Source: Limonium bicolor
Taxonomy: Eukaryota; Streptophyta; Magnoliopsida; Caryophyllales; Plumbaginaceae
Length of the DNA stretch: 64,000 nt
NCBI GenBank assembly: GCA_023374045.1
Contig: CM041777.1
Span: forward strand, 111,069,588 to 111,133,587
Direction: 5' to 3'
The notes under the pieces are model-generated. The model was not told the origin of the DNA. It searched no databases and was given only the letters and a program-made list of their open reading frames with translations. The position numbers were made by a program, and so were the translations under genes. Of the stretch, positions 43,433 through 54,422 are shown in pieces; position 1 is the first letter of the stretch; each line of letters opens with the position of its first letter.

Positions 43433-44127
43433 TGTTTTTATTGGTGAAGAAAACTGGACATAATTACCAGCGAATGAGTAGAAAGAATGGATGGGAGAGC
43501 AAAATAAGTGAGAATGAAGAAAACCTTGAAAGAGCAAAAAATGGTGAGAGAGAAAATTCAGAAAGTGTAGAGAGAATGAATGGAAGAGCAAGATCAAACA
43601 AGATGAGAGAGTGCTTAGTAATAAAGATGAAATACTAGGTTGTTTGACGTCGTCGAACAGATTTTGAAAGCGGTGGTTTCCCTTCTACGACGTCAATGAT
43701 TAGTGAAGGCGATAATGCAGATATCGTAGAAGTTGAAGGATGAGTAGTTAATGGATTTGAGGTAATTGAATTGTGTGTACGTTGGTGAATGAATTTGAGA
43801 GGGAATGGTTGCTTTCAAAAAAATTGAGAGAGAATGGGGAAAGAGATGAGCGGCAACAAAATGAATGAAGTAGAAAATTGGTTTTGGTAATTTTGGTAGT
43901 TATTTATGGAATTCTAAGAGTCTAGCAATTATTATAATCTATATATAGGTGTCATAGGCTGTAAAATAGGTCTGGTGGGCTTTAATTGATGTTGCTTTAT
44001 CATTTTAAAAAATAAAAAATGTCAGAAAAATAGCTACATAATCTTAACCATTAGATACTTGTCTAAAGGACTAAATTCAATCCAGAAAAATCAGGGACCT
44101 CAACTGTCCAGACCCTAAGCCATATTC

Positions 44128-44445
44128 TGGTTGAAGATCTCTTCTCTGGCATTTTCTGTCGGCACAAGTAAGCAAGTAGATATGTTCCTTCTAGAAGTAG
44201 AATCACTGCTTCTTTTCCTCCTCATGCACACTCTTTTAGGTATGCAAATCATTACGGATTGCATGTCTGATATCTAGGCTTTTAGTCACTTATTCTTTTT
44301 AAGTTTCACATAAGGTTTCATCGTGATGATATCCTTTTCTCTTCCATTTTCAAAACACTTTATTTTTCCACCCCTTTTTTGGTTTCCTCTGTCCTCTTTC
44401 TTTTCCCCTCCACCTTTTCGAGCTTCTTCGGTAGATTTCATTTGC
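44128..44445 (+). other. 5' leader-like stretch before LINE ORF1 copy 2
   Basis: CT-rich sequence from the MULE2 target site up to the ATG at 44446; it joins the DNA left of MULE2 (40505-40568) in the uninterrupted state. It could be the 5' UTR of the LINE. No ORF. Confidence 0.45.
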
Positions 44446-46503
44446 ATGGCGGTCCAAAGGGACTAACCTTGATGATTTATTTTGTCGATATGTGGGGCTA
44501 GCTGTTACAGTTAAAGAGGGGGATACATGAAGGTTGGTGACCTTGTTGAGTCATCTTCTTTACGTCCTTTTGAGCAATGTTTAATTGGGAAGCTCTTCAC
44601 GGCCCGAAGTGTGGATCTTAAGCCTATAGAGCAAACTTGAGTAAAGTTTGGCAATCTGACGATGAGCGTAAAGTTTGTAATCTTGACTCGGGGTTATTCT
44701 TGTTTAAGTTTGGGGATGAGGAGCGCATGCATGCAGCCCTTGGTCGAGGGTCTTGTGGATTTTTGACCGTGTTTGTTGGTGTTGATGGAGGTTGATGATC
44801 AGTCAAAGGTACCAAAGGACCATGTTTTCCAATGGAGTCCCTTTTGGTTTCATGTCCATGACCTCCCCTTTTGGTTAGGGATGACAATAGGTGACGAGTA
44901 CCCGTTTCACCCGACCCCCGACCCGCTAAAATAAGTGAAAATCCATAAAAAGTGGGTGAAAATCCACAAAAAACGGGTGAGAAATGGATGACGAGTGAAC
45001 AGGTGCAGGTGACGGGTCGGGTGAATATTTTCCACCCGGTCACCAAATCCGTTCACCCGACCTGTCGCCCGCATGTACGTGTTATTGAACAAATATATGT
45101 GTTTTTATAGTTTTGTGTTGGTTAATACTCTATGTTTTGAGTATGTTATTGACATTTATTGATGTATTTATATTATTGAAAAAATATGGGTGTATTTTTA
45201 TTTTAGAAAAAAGAAGTTTATATAGGTGATAAATGCTAAAAATGCTAGTTGGAAGAAAAAAAGATTGATGGGGTCACCCGTTTCACCCGCGGGTGACGGG
45301 TGAAACGGGTAAAGGGTGATGAATTTACGGGTGATAGGTCAGGTCGGGTGATGCGGGTGACGGGTCGGGTGGAGCGTCACCCAACCCGAACCCGACCCAT
45401 TGTCATCCCTACTTTTGGTTCATGTGTCATTAGTGTGCAAAAGGATTGGTGATCGTGTGGGAAGGTTTATAGACTTTCAGGAAAATGATCGAAGGTTTAG
45501 TGGGGGATTCAAGCGTATCAACATTTGGGTTGATGTCACTCGCTCCCTTATGAGGTTTGTCACAATTTCCATTGATGAACATCTGATGGTGCATCGCTTA
45601 ACCTATGAGCACCTGCTTAGCCTTTCATTGTTGTATGTTTTCTCATGGATCCTGAGACTGTCCTCACCGTACTGACGCTACAAGCGATGATCATCCTTAT
45701 GGGTATGGCTACGAGCTGGTACACTTGGGGGAGAGACTTCGTTTGGGTAGTATGGATAGTGGTTTAGAGCCTCAATTCCCCTATGATGTGGGGCAAGGAA
45801 TTGGAGGTCAGGCTTCTTCCAGGAGTAATGTTGTAGAGATTCAGGTTGAGAATGAAGCAAGTGTTACCCAGGAAGGTATCTTAGAGAAATGGGAGATCTC
45901 AGCTAATGAGGTTGTTTTACTTCAAACAGATGGGGAGGCTCCTGAGCGATTAGGGTGAAAGAGGAAGATGGATGTGGTGGTTTTACTCCTCTTTGGAAGA
46001 TTTTTTTGCTAGGAATGAGTTAGAGAAGGCGGTTGTGAGCTCAGGTTTTTCGAACCTTATCCTATGCGATCTAGCATTTAGGATTAATTCAGGTTCTAGG
46101 TCCACTTATAATCTACGTTTAAAAAATATAAGATAAAACATTAATCTTTATAACCTAAGGTTAGTCAACTAGAACCTATAATTGAGTTGGCACCAATTTG
46201 TAACCAAATTAAACTAGGAAAGGTTAAAGATCGTGTCGATGGCTTTGTAATATTAGCTTTTTCGGGGTTCAATTACTTTCACTACCCTTCGAAGCTATTT
46301 TTCCTTAACTAATGTCATTTTAAGACTTATTATAAATTTTATTAACCTAAGTGAGGCATCTTCTATATTTTTACATTTTTTGACATGTTTTGACCAAAAG
46401 TAAATAGGTAAATTAAACTAACCCAAACTAGGGTTTTGAAAGTCAAATTTGACCGCCGTTTGTGACCATGGGCCTAGTGTTCGTGACCACAGACCTAAAT
46501 TTG
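44446..46503 (+). mobile_element. LINE ORF1-like repeat, copy 2 (broken)
   Basis: ORF1 starts with the ATG at 44446 (MAVQR...). With frame breaks it reads DLVESSSLRPFEQCLIGKLF, SVDLKPIEQTLSKVWQSDDE, FWFHVHDLP, KRIGDRVGRFIDFQENDRRF, RINIWVDVTRSLMRFVTISI, a damaged zinc knuckle and a tail RSNVVEIQVENEASVTQEGI ending in TGA at 45956-45958. The hAT MITE at 44876-45411 splits it. An AT-rich tail follows to 46503, where similarity to copy 1 (9016-11046) stops. No ORF2 is attached. Confidence 0.78.
44876..45411. mobile_element. hAT-type MITE with 8-bp TSD, copy 2
   Basis: Ends TAGGGATGACAAT and ATTGTCATCCCTA, flanked by CTTTTGGT (44868-44875 and 45412-45419). Same position within the LINE ORF1 as the copy at 9424-9960, so the insertion came before the host repeat was duplicated. 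Confidence 0.93.
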
Positions 46504-46639
46504 TAATTTAAACAGAAGTCTTTAATTAGCAAAAATCTAAAAAATTCAAAAATGTGTCCGTGACCACGAACCTAGTGCCCGTGACCACAAGCAAACCCTA
46601 AAAATTCATAAATACAATTAAAAAATATGACTGCGTACA

Positions 46640-46850
46640 AGTGTGGTATGTTGAGGACCCGAGAGATTGTTGATGGTTTGTTGTTCCTCCAGGGAGAAGA
46701 CCGGTTTTGATTGAAAATGAAAATAATGACGATGATGATAATGAGGTGATAAACAAAAACAACTTATTTCCTACATGATTGCGTGATTTGAATGATGATT
46801 TGCAAAATGACTTGCTTTACACAAGGTCAGACCATGATGAGAGTGTTTGA
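46640..46850 (+). pseudogene. TNP2-like C-terminal remnant
   Basis: One frame reads VWYVEDPRDC, stop, WFVVPPGRRPVLIENENNDD, resembling the C-terminal VxYVxDPxxxxWxVV block of CACTA TNP2 transposases. It contains an in-frame stop, and no N-terminal part of TNP2 is present. Short and degraded. Confidence 0.4.
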
Positions 46851-47002
46851 GTTGAAATTATGAAATGATCTAAGTTTTGTGTCAGGTAACTTAAAGTAGT
46901 TTTATGTTCTAAGTTATATAGATCATCCTTTTTTGTTTGTTGTAATGTCATCTCAAGTATTTTTATTGATCTTTTAAACATTTTTCTCTATAAGTTGATC
47001 TA

Positions 47003-47451
47003 ATGTTGGTTGTTTTTTCCTCAGTGGTTGATTCCCTAATAGATGATCATCCGATGGACGATCCAGTTGCAGTGTTTCTCACAACTAGAGAAGCTGAGCC
47101 ATCGCAGCAGAATAGACCAACTAAATGGGTCACACGAGGTGGAAAGAAAGCTTCGAAGAAGTTTGTTCCCGCACAGAAGGATGGGGTTGGCTCTTCACAA
47201 TAAATCGAAGATCCATCAACTGCTTCATTGTCTGAAAGCAAAGCAAAAAAATCGGGCCCCACACATGCATTGAAGGAAATAGAGGCCTCCCATGAAGCCG
47301 GTGAAGTTCAATGAGTACGAGCAGGCCAATAGAGTATGAAAGAAGGATCATAGCTTACACGGGCCATTGAGTGAAGACGTACTACAATATCCACCACAAA
47401 TGGAGGCAAGTGCCTAAAGCGGTGAAGGACATCATGTTTGAGCGCCTAAAG
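47003..47451 (+). pseudogene. CACTA ORF2, N-terminal part of Transposase_24-like region
   Basis: Pieces read WVTRGGKKASKKFVPAQKDG, then in other frames KPVKFNEYEQANRV and YYNIHHKWRQVPKAVKDIMF followed by ERLK at a donor AAAG|GTATATG (47451/47452). The last block matches the YxxWxxVPxxxKxxxW pattern of plant Transposase_24 proteins. At least three frame breaks. Confidence 0.55.
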
Positions 47452-47479
47452 GTATATGTTATTTTAATAGTATGTTAAA

Positions 47480-49683
47480 AAACACACATATCCATCGAAG
47501 ATACAGAACACTCACAACCACCCCCAAATACACACACTGCACACCAATCTAAGAGGGAAACTGAGCTTAATTGCTTTGTAGTTAGAACTTAGCTGTTAAA
47601 TAAAGCCTAAATGATTGGTATAAATTAGAGAGGATCAAAGAATGTGTTGAATGGTAACTTGTGGAGGTTTTGATGATTATAAGTGTTTTGAAGATTTGTT
47701 ATTAATTTGTGAGTTAATATGGAGTTAATGGAATAAATAGATACAAAAAATAATATATATATATATATATATAATAGTCTTAAACACATTAGTTAATGAT
47801 TTGGTGTGTTTCCGGTGGATTTGGCTATTTTGGGATTAGTATGTGCTGACAGTTGATTCTGGAATTTTGCGTTAAATAAAAAGAGGGCAAGTTTAAGTAT
47901 TTAGAGTACACTCTTGATAGTATTAAGGTTTTAATTGGAATGATATAATATGATTTATGAGAAGAAAATAGTCCATAGTAATTACTTTAATTAGTCTATC
48001 CAACATGATACACCTTGAGAGTAACTCTTAGTTTGATATATTAACTTATAAACTTAATTTGGTGGAATAGTTATTTAAAAAGGATAACTATTTTGAATAC
48101 AGAAATGAATGAAAGATTTATTATTTATCTATCCTTTCTCATCAAAGATTTGGTAATGGTATGCACATAGTTAGATATTTATGACTGGATGTAATAACTA
48201 GATTGGTTGATTGGAATGCTCATGGCTAGAGCATTATATATAAAGTTGCATATTCCAGGTATGTTATTATGACACCTGAATTCCCCGGGATTGCCTAGGG
48301 TTTGTGTGATTGTTTGAATGGGTGATAAGAAGATATGTATGTTTGTTCAACAATATGATTGTACCCGCATGTGATGTGTTACAATTTTGGAATGCTATGT
48401 TATCTTGTGTCTCGAACATTTATGTAAACTTACATTAAAACATGTAATACTATATACTATATGGTATGAAGAAAACTTGTGAACATGATAACCAGAAAGA
48501 CAAGTTAAATGTTGGACCTGACATCCACTGTATACAATACCTAAGTATATTTACTTAGGAAATATGGAAGGCCATTATTAAACGGCAAAGATTAACGAAT
48601 CAAGTATTCAAGAGATAAGTTACGTAAGTACATTCCTTAGGTAACCAAGGTGTTGACCATTATTACAAGGTGGGTTTGATTATTATGTGAGAAATCCAGG
48701 TACGACTTGGTCGCACATTGTGTACACGAGTAGATGTCATAACACGTTCATCTACAAGTTGGAAGTCCAAATAGTCCTAATGGGACGTTGGTCAGGTCAC
48801 CCCGTCTGGCGCGGGCCACTGCCCATAGGTACCCCGCTTTATAATAGGGAGATGTGTCATCCTTAACCATGATGACACATTAGGTTATGGGATCATGAAA
48901 AATGAGACATAAGCTACCATTACATTATGCTTATGTATTCAAAATATATATTATGAGATAACAAACGAGCTCATAAACTCCATAATTGGTGAAATAGGTG
49001 CCATGAGGGCTTGAACACTAACATAAGCTCAAGATTTGTTAATTGTTAAGCTTTATATGCTTATTATATTGGAGCTATCTGTGAATGATGTGTGCAGTCT
49101 TTATATGCTTATTATTATTATTTGAGCTCACCTGTGATTGATGTATGCAATTTGAGTTCATGATATGATTGGCGATTACTACTTGGTTTTACTATCCTTA
49201 TATATATGCATGCTTTAGGTTGTAATCTTGAATGAAATAATTTGGATTGCATGTTAACTTCGACCAAATAATCTAAGTGTAAACCAAAGGGGTACTAGAG
49301 TTGCATAATAGCATACTCAGTGGTTGGGATGACCCCTTCAATCAATTTCTTATAGGTGTGTAGATAAAGACACTCAGGCGAAGAGCAGGGTTGGGTATGT
49401 TTGGTTGGTAATTTTGGGAGATGTCTTTATTTTGATTATGTACATATTTTGGGATACAAATGTATTCTGTTATAGATGTAATATATAATCAAACATTGTA
49501 AATGTTGTTGTAAGTATATCTAATCATGCACAACATTTTGTGATGGTAGCCTTGTTGTACATCAGGTGTTCAATGGAGGTGACATCCCGTAGGGTTAATT
49601 TCCACTGCTAACTGATATTAACTTATCAGCGTGAGTTACAGGGATCGTACATAATTTAATGAATTAGAACAAGGGATGTTACA
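47480..49683 (-). mobile_element. Probable solo LTR in the CACTA intron
   Basis: Read on the minus strand, it starts TGTAACATCCCTTGTTC at 49683, the usual start of gypsy-type LTRs, and sits between a splice donor at 47452 and an acceptor near 49751. No coding domain is present in 2.2 kb. Blocks such as ACCCCGTCTGGCGCGGGCCA near 48800 look LTR-like. The inner end and the target duplication could not be fixed. An (AT)n run lies at about 47753-47774. Confidence 0.45.
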
Positions 49684-49751
49684 AAAGTTGTATCAGAAAT
49701 ATAAAAGTTCTCATTATGTCTCACTACCCTAGTGTTCATGTATATAGGCTC

Positions 49752-50712
49752 AGATCTACGTAGATCTGGTTGTTAAGGATCGTGTGCTGATGGCAATGGG
49801 CCGGCAGTTTCGGGACCACAGGTATTTACTCGCCAAAAAGTATATCTTCTATATGAAAGATCCAAAAGATCCAGAAGAAGCTGTTGATGAAAGCCCACCA
49901 TGGGAGAAGTACGAAGGCATCACCGAAGAGCAATTGCTACAGTTTATTGAGGCTCGTTCGATCGAGCATTTTAAGGTGGATTTGATTGTCATGATCTCTT
50001 ATTCGTATGTTATTAATTTTAAAAATAATTCACCATACATAAAATGAGTATATATCTAAATATTTATGCTCTTCGTGAGAAACAACAAAATATGAGAAGA
50101 AAGATATGTACCTTGTTCACTTGGGCAGCAAAGGTATCGCCTAGCGTACCATAGAGTGAAAGAAACAAGGGTTGCTGCCATCGGATGGCTCTTTGTCTTT
50201 CAATGACAAGAGGATGCAATCTTGAACTGAAACGACCGCAATCCCAAAAAATTGAAGCCTGGAGATTCTTATTACGATGATGCCACGAGAGACATTATCA
50301 ATCAAATTGTAAGTATTAAAATTCTAAAACAATAGAATGATTATTAATTTAAATTGGAAATTGTTTGCGTAACTTTCTACTATTTAATAACAACATTTTG
50401 CATTATTCGTAATCGGATAAGTTAAGCTCTCAAGTTACTCAGGGCACTTGGACTTCAGTTAGGCACATGATCCTTTTTTCTCACGCTCTTGGAAGGATGA
50501 ATCATTCAGGTGTTTATCGGATTTAGCGGACAAGTTTTAGAATCCGACAAGCTTTTGGCAACCCCGGGTCCAGAAAAGGTGGGCAAGGAAAGATGATGAC
50601 GTACAAGGAGCACTTGAGACTGGCCGCTGAAATGAAGCAGGATATTGAAAAGAGGATTGAGCAAAGATTTGAGCAGAAGATCATTGAGACAACGTCTAGA
50701 ATGCGAACATAG
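49752..50712 (+). pseudogene. CACTA ORF2, middle part of Transposase_24-like region
   Basis: After an acceptor (ATATAGGCTCAG) the frame reads MAMGRQFRDHRYLLAKKYIF, KDPKDPEEAVDESPPWEKY, EGITEEQLLQFIEARSIEHF. The end at about 49975 has a donor-like AAG|GTGGAT. Later pieces read HALGRMNHSGVYRI and FGNPGSRKGGQGKMMTYKEH, then a coiled EMKQDIEKRIEQRFEQK. This follows the order of plant En/Spm ORF2 proteins. Several frame breaks and stops. Confidence 0.6.
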
Positions 50713-51228
50713 ATAATGAGTTAAGAAGTTTCTAGAACACCAGTTGACTCACCCAATCGGGCAGAGAGTACACCAGTATGGAAGAGTAGCGTCCACTCGT
50801 TTGATCTATTTCCTTATGCATCTCCCGATATTAGACAAATATGTTAGTTACAAATATGAAAATTAAGATTTTTCACTTGTTCTTATCCTACAAGAATGTT
50901 TTCATTATGTGCGTCTAAAATCCTCTTAACATTGATAAGTGGTGAAATAATGATGTTTTAATGTCTTTATACACCATCATTTTACTTGGCGCATAGCTCA
51001 TTTCACCACTTAATAGAGTGTTTTTGTGATTAATAGTGAACTTATATAGTTTGATCTTTTGATAGGTAAAAGCTCACCTTGAGCATACTTTTGGACCCTT
51101 TGAGCTATTGGCATGCACCAACAGATTCCCCATCCTTCAAGCTTTCCAATGCCACAAACGGGGAGCAATTCCGAGCCATAACGAAGATTCTAGGCCCCGC
51201 GCAAGTTAGAGAAATATGTTTCTGCAAT

Positions 51229-51412
51229 CGACCGACCCATGGACCGAACCCACACTGGTCGGTCGATAGCTCCTGGAGCGGAAATTCATCTCTGCATTGG
51301 ACCGACCCGTAGGACCGACCCACACTGGGTCGGTCGGAACTTAAAAAGGTCACGTGCCCCGTCTTCAGAAGGCCGATCGACCCACGGGACCGACCCACTG
51401 TGGGTCGGTCGG
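51229..51412. repeat. Array of three imperfect palindromes in LTR3
   Basis: Three units have arms GACCGACCC and GGGTCGGTC, with a second GGACCGACCC inside. Left arms start at about 51230, 51300 and 51375. Confidence 0.9.
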
Positions 51413-51490
51413 ACGTGAAACTTCTCTAAATCTGCCAAATTTGAGGCTGGCTCTCACACTTCCACTTCACACACTTACAGACTGAAACAA

Positions 51491-51602
51491 GGAGAGAGAG
51501 AGAGAGAGAGAGAGAGAAAGGCGATTCTCAATTTTAAGGGAGAAAACTCACCTTCTCTCTCTCAACCTCCTCTCTCTCTCTCTTTCTCTCTCTCTCTCTT
51601 CT
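51491..51602. repeat. (GA)n and (TC)n runs in LTR3
   Basis: A GA run (about 51492-51519) and TC runs (about 51556-51600) lie 40-50 bp apart and could pair as a hairpin in RNA. They fall in the likely leader part of the LTR. Confidence 0.9.
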
Positions 51603-52288
51603 TATGTATCTCTATGGTTGAGTAGTTCTATTTAGCACTTTGGGATGGGGATTTGAACTTGAATCCCCCAACTAGCTTGTAAACCCTTACTTCATTAATT
51701 ATGATTGTTTTCTCTCTCTTGTTCGTTTAATGCTTTAACTTGATCATTTATGGTGATTCCCAACAACACAAGACTTTGAGTTGGGGGTTGTGACCTAAAG
51801 GAGAGAGAAACCCTAGATTATGCTAACTTGATTAGTTGGTGAAATTTGGGGCTATTAATGTGGACTTGCAATTAATGCTATCTAGTGATTTGAACTCTTC
51901 TTGATTTGGGAGTTGAAAGTATCTAGGTAAGAGTTGACTCTTCCATGACTTGGAAGGTCATTACAATAGTCCAAATAGACGATTTGAGTGAAATAGGTTT
52001 ATAAGTGAAGTTGGGGTGAATTTAGGTGATAATAACCATCCCATGGTGCTTTCCATCCAAATCCTTTAACAATTAATTTTAGTTTCCATATTTAAGTTGC
52101 AATTTTTCTTGAACCAAACCATTAAGCTTGCCACCGGCTAAACCCCTTTTTAATTATTGTTCCGTTATCGAATACCGAAGCTAGGGAGATAGTCAATTTC
52201 CTAGTGGAACGACACTCTTTACTACTACTTCGATTGGGTCCACTTGCCCATATTTTGTGATATTGACCTGCACATAATTTTACTAACA

Positions 52289-53000
52289 AACATTCAGAAA
52301 TCCTCTAAGCTCATGATGTTCCTGCCAATTTGAGGTAGGGATATCATGGTGGTGTGGGGTAAGTTGTTCCCTTCATCTTCTGGTAAGGTCGTGTGTGGTG
52401 AAGCACTTTGACATTACCATGTGTGGGTGCTTCTGGATGAGTGTGTGGAAGAACATGGTGATGTTGGGCTATCGGTGCCTCTGCCAGATAAAAAAACATT
52501 GTATGTTGCACTAACTTTGACAGTACAGTGGCCAGTTTGATTGGTCAAACTCTTGAGGAAGGTAAGCGCACTGAACAATTTCACTTAAATTACTAATACA
52601 CAACCTTGCAGTCGGTCTAGTATTAAACTGTCTTAAATTTAATGAATTGATATTTTAGGAAAATGTTGAGCCGAAATCTGATAAGAGGGTGGGAAAGAGT
52701 GTTGCTGCACCAGTCCTTCAAAGGTATCATCATTTCGGGTTAGAGTAATTTTGTGGAGCATAACATATTGGATGTCTTGTCTTCCATTATGAGAATTCTA
52801 CACTCGGTGCTATCGTTGACGCCACCTCACTATGATGCGATTACAATGATGGTAGAGCTGATAAATTTTTCACTATGAACAAGGATCTGAAAGTGTGTAA
52901 TTACCGATTTTGTGGACTTGTTCAAGAAGGACTAGTTGAATGTACATCTTGTGAGCATTATTACCTTGTACCTATTTTAATAAAGGATTTGAAATAGTAC
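52289..53000. other. CACTA interior of uncertain content
   Basis: Between LTR3 and the Ulp1-like part. Short pieces such as KPKSDKRVGKSVAAPVLQRY-like sequence near 52670-52720 may be an exon, but frames break too often to support a domain. No separate gene seen. Confidence 0.4.
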
Positions 53001-53039
53001 AATTGAAAGTTAAATCACTAATGTTACTGTCTTTATGGT

Positions 53040-53970
53040 GCAGTATAAGGCACTCCAAGTGCATATCAACGACAGTTTCGGTTACTTGTGTCCTGCTATG
53101 TGCTCCGAAGCTACAATGTCAAGTGACCTCTAAGGTCTTATGTAATACTTGACATCTACAATCTATGAATGTGGGAACAAGTCATACATTATGCTACCAT
53201 ATCATCTAGGGTAAGTTCTTCGTCCAATACTAAATATATTCTATTTATAAATCATATTACTTGTATAATATCATACAATTGAATTCGGTTAATCGTACTC
53301 TAATACGTGAACAACCAACACTGGTCTTACTGGTTTTGTACTTAAAGTACCCAAGAATTTTCTAGCTTGACTCACTGGTAAGGGTGCCAGAGAGACCAAT
53401 GATAGCACTATGCTTGTGAACTGATTTGCTTAGCTTATACAATAATTTTTATTTACTTAAACTATTGGTTCAAAACTTATAGTTAACTGTGTATATTAAA
53501 CCATATGTTTGGCATAGTGCATGCAGAGCTGCATTGATGTCATTGCAAAGACCATTGAAGAAGAACAAGATTCTGTGAAACAACGTCAAGGTATTCTTTA
53601 TAATTGGTGTAATGTTGTCAATACCTATTAGAAAATATTGATAGTAGACCTTGAAAGAATAATTGTGAGCATGTATGTATATATGTATAGTGTTCAGTAC
53701 AGCCTGGAGGTTCCGAAGGTGGATACTACGTCATGAGATTTATGCATGACCTAGTAGGAGCGTCGACGGAGTTACCAGAGAACTCGTTAGACATGGTGAC
53801 ATTTTTTAATGTCTTGGTTCATTTATTGTTACACTTGCCGTTTCTTATTAATGTTTCTTTTTTTCAAGGCTTCTAAGCAATTAGTATCAGTTTATGAAGA
53901 TCAGTACATAGTTGAGATTCTTGAGAAATGGGCAGAATTCATCACCACTTTCGTTAGTTGATTTTGTATT
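53040..53970 (+). pseudogene. Ulp1-like protease C-terminal region of CACTA element
   Basis: Broken exons read FGYLCPAMCSEATMSS and YECGNKSYIMLPYHLG (before a donor, LG|GTAAGT, near 53211). Then NQHW followed in another frame by LLVLYLKYPRIF, the block with the catalytic His (about 53312). Then QPGGSEGGYYVMRFMHDLV (about 53705-53760) and finally YEDQYIVEILEKWAEFITT. The family pattern is HWxLLV ... CGYYVMRYM. At the Cys position this copy has Gly. Ulp1 proteases cut SUMO-like modifiers and occur in plant CACTA and MULE elements. Clearly not functional as read. Confidence 0.65.
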
Positions 53971-54422
53971 ATAGTAGCCGAATGTAGTGGCGTGTAGTGG
54001 TTGTAGTGAAGTGTAATGGTAGTAGTGAAGTGTAATTGTGTAGTAGCGAACTACATGAGGATATTGCATTGTAATGGTGGTATAACAATTAATGCAAACA
54101 ATTCTTCTATTTCTACGATTTAGTATGTTGATAATAACGATATTATAGTGCCCCGTTGATGGTGGCCTCTTTATACGATCGTGAATGTGTATTGGCGTGC
54201 CCCTATATGATGGCAGTGTTGTTGAACTTATATACAGGTTTGTTTGAACAGTATGGTATGTTTAGTGCATTTATAAGCTAGAATGGAAAAACAAAAGTAC
54301 ACCTATTTTATTGACTGAAGAGGACTAAACTGTATAGTGGCGAGAGGGACGAGGTAATATCACTAGAAATTGATTTCTTACCACCATTAGCCCAAGATAC
54401 TGAGTCGGACCATGTTGGCACA

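Larger units (their letters stand above)
40578..44127 (-). mobile_element. MULE2: 3.55-kb nonautonomous Mutator-like element
   Basis: TGGTTGAAG occurs exactly at both borders (40569-40577 and 44128-44136), a 9-bp duplication typical of Mutator. The ends are diverged inverted repeats: the left has GGCTTAAGACCTGG and CCAGATTTTTCTAGAT, and the right, inverted, has GGCTTAGGGTCTGG and CTGATTTTTCTGGAT. No transposase is found. The inside is mostly tandem arrays plus a minus-strand exon (42521-42677) and a possible first exon (43383-43432), which suggests a gene-carrying (Pack-MULE-like) element. Confidence 0.75.
50933..52288 (+). mobile_element. LTR3: 1.36-kb solo LTR with AACAT target duplication
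   Basis: Starts TGATAAGTGGTGAAAT, ends TTTTACTAACA, and is flanked by AACAT on both sides (50928-50932 and 52289-52293). Near its left end TAAGTGGTGAAAT pairs with ATTTCACCACTTA. It contains a palindrome array (51229-51412) and GA/TC runs. The tail with GGAACGACACTC...GGGTCCACTTG is like plant gypsy (Tat/Athila-type) LTR ends. No internal domain, so a solo LTR. Confidence 0.88.
46620..54115 (+). mobile_element. Decayed CACTA (En/Spm) element, interrupted by LTRs
   Basis: Scattered exons on the plus strand match CACTA gene products in order: a TNP2-like tail near 46640, Transposase_24-like blocks at 47270-47451, 49752-49970 and 50440-50712, and an Ulp1-like protease C-terminus near 53040-53970. 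An LTR lies in an intron at about 47480-49683 and a solo LTR at 50933-52288. CACTA terminal repeats were not found at either side, so the borders are approximate. Confidence 0.6.
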
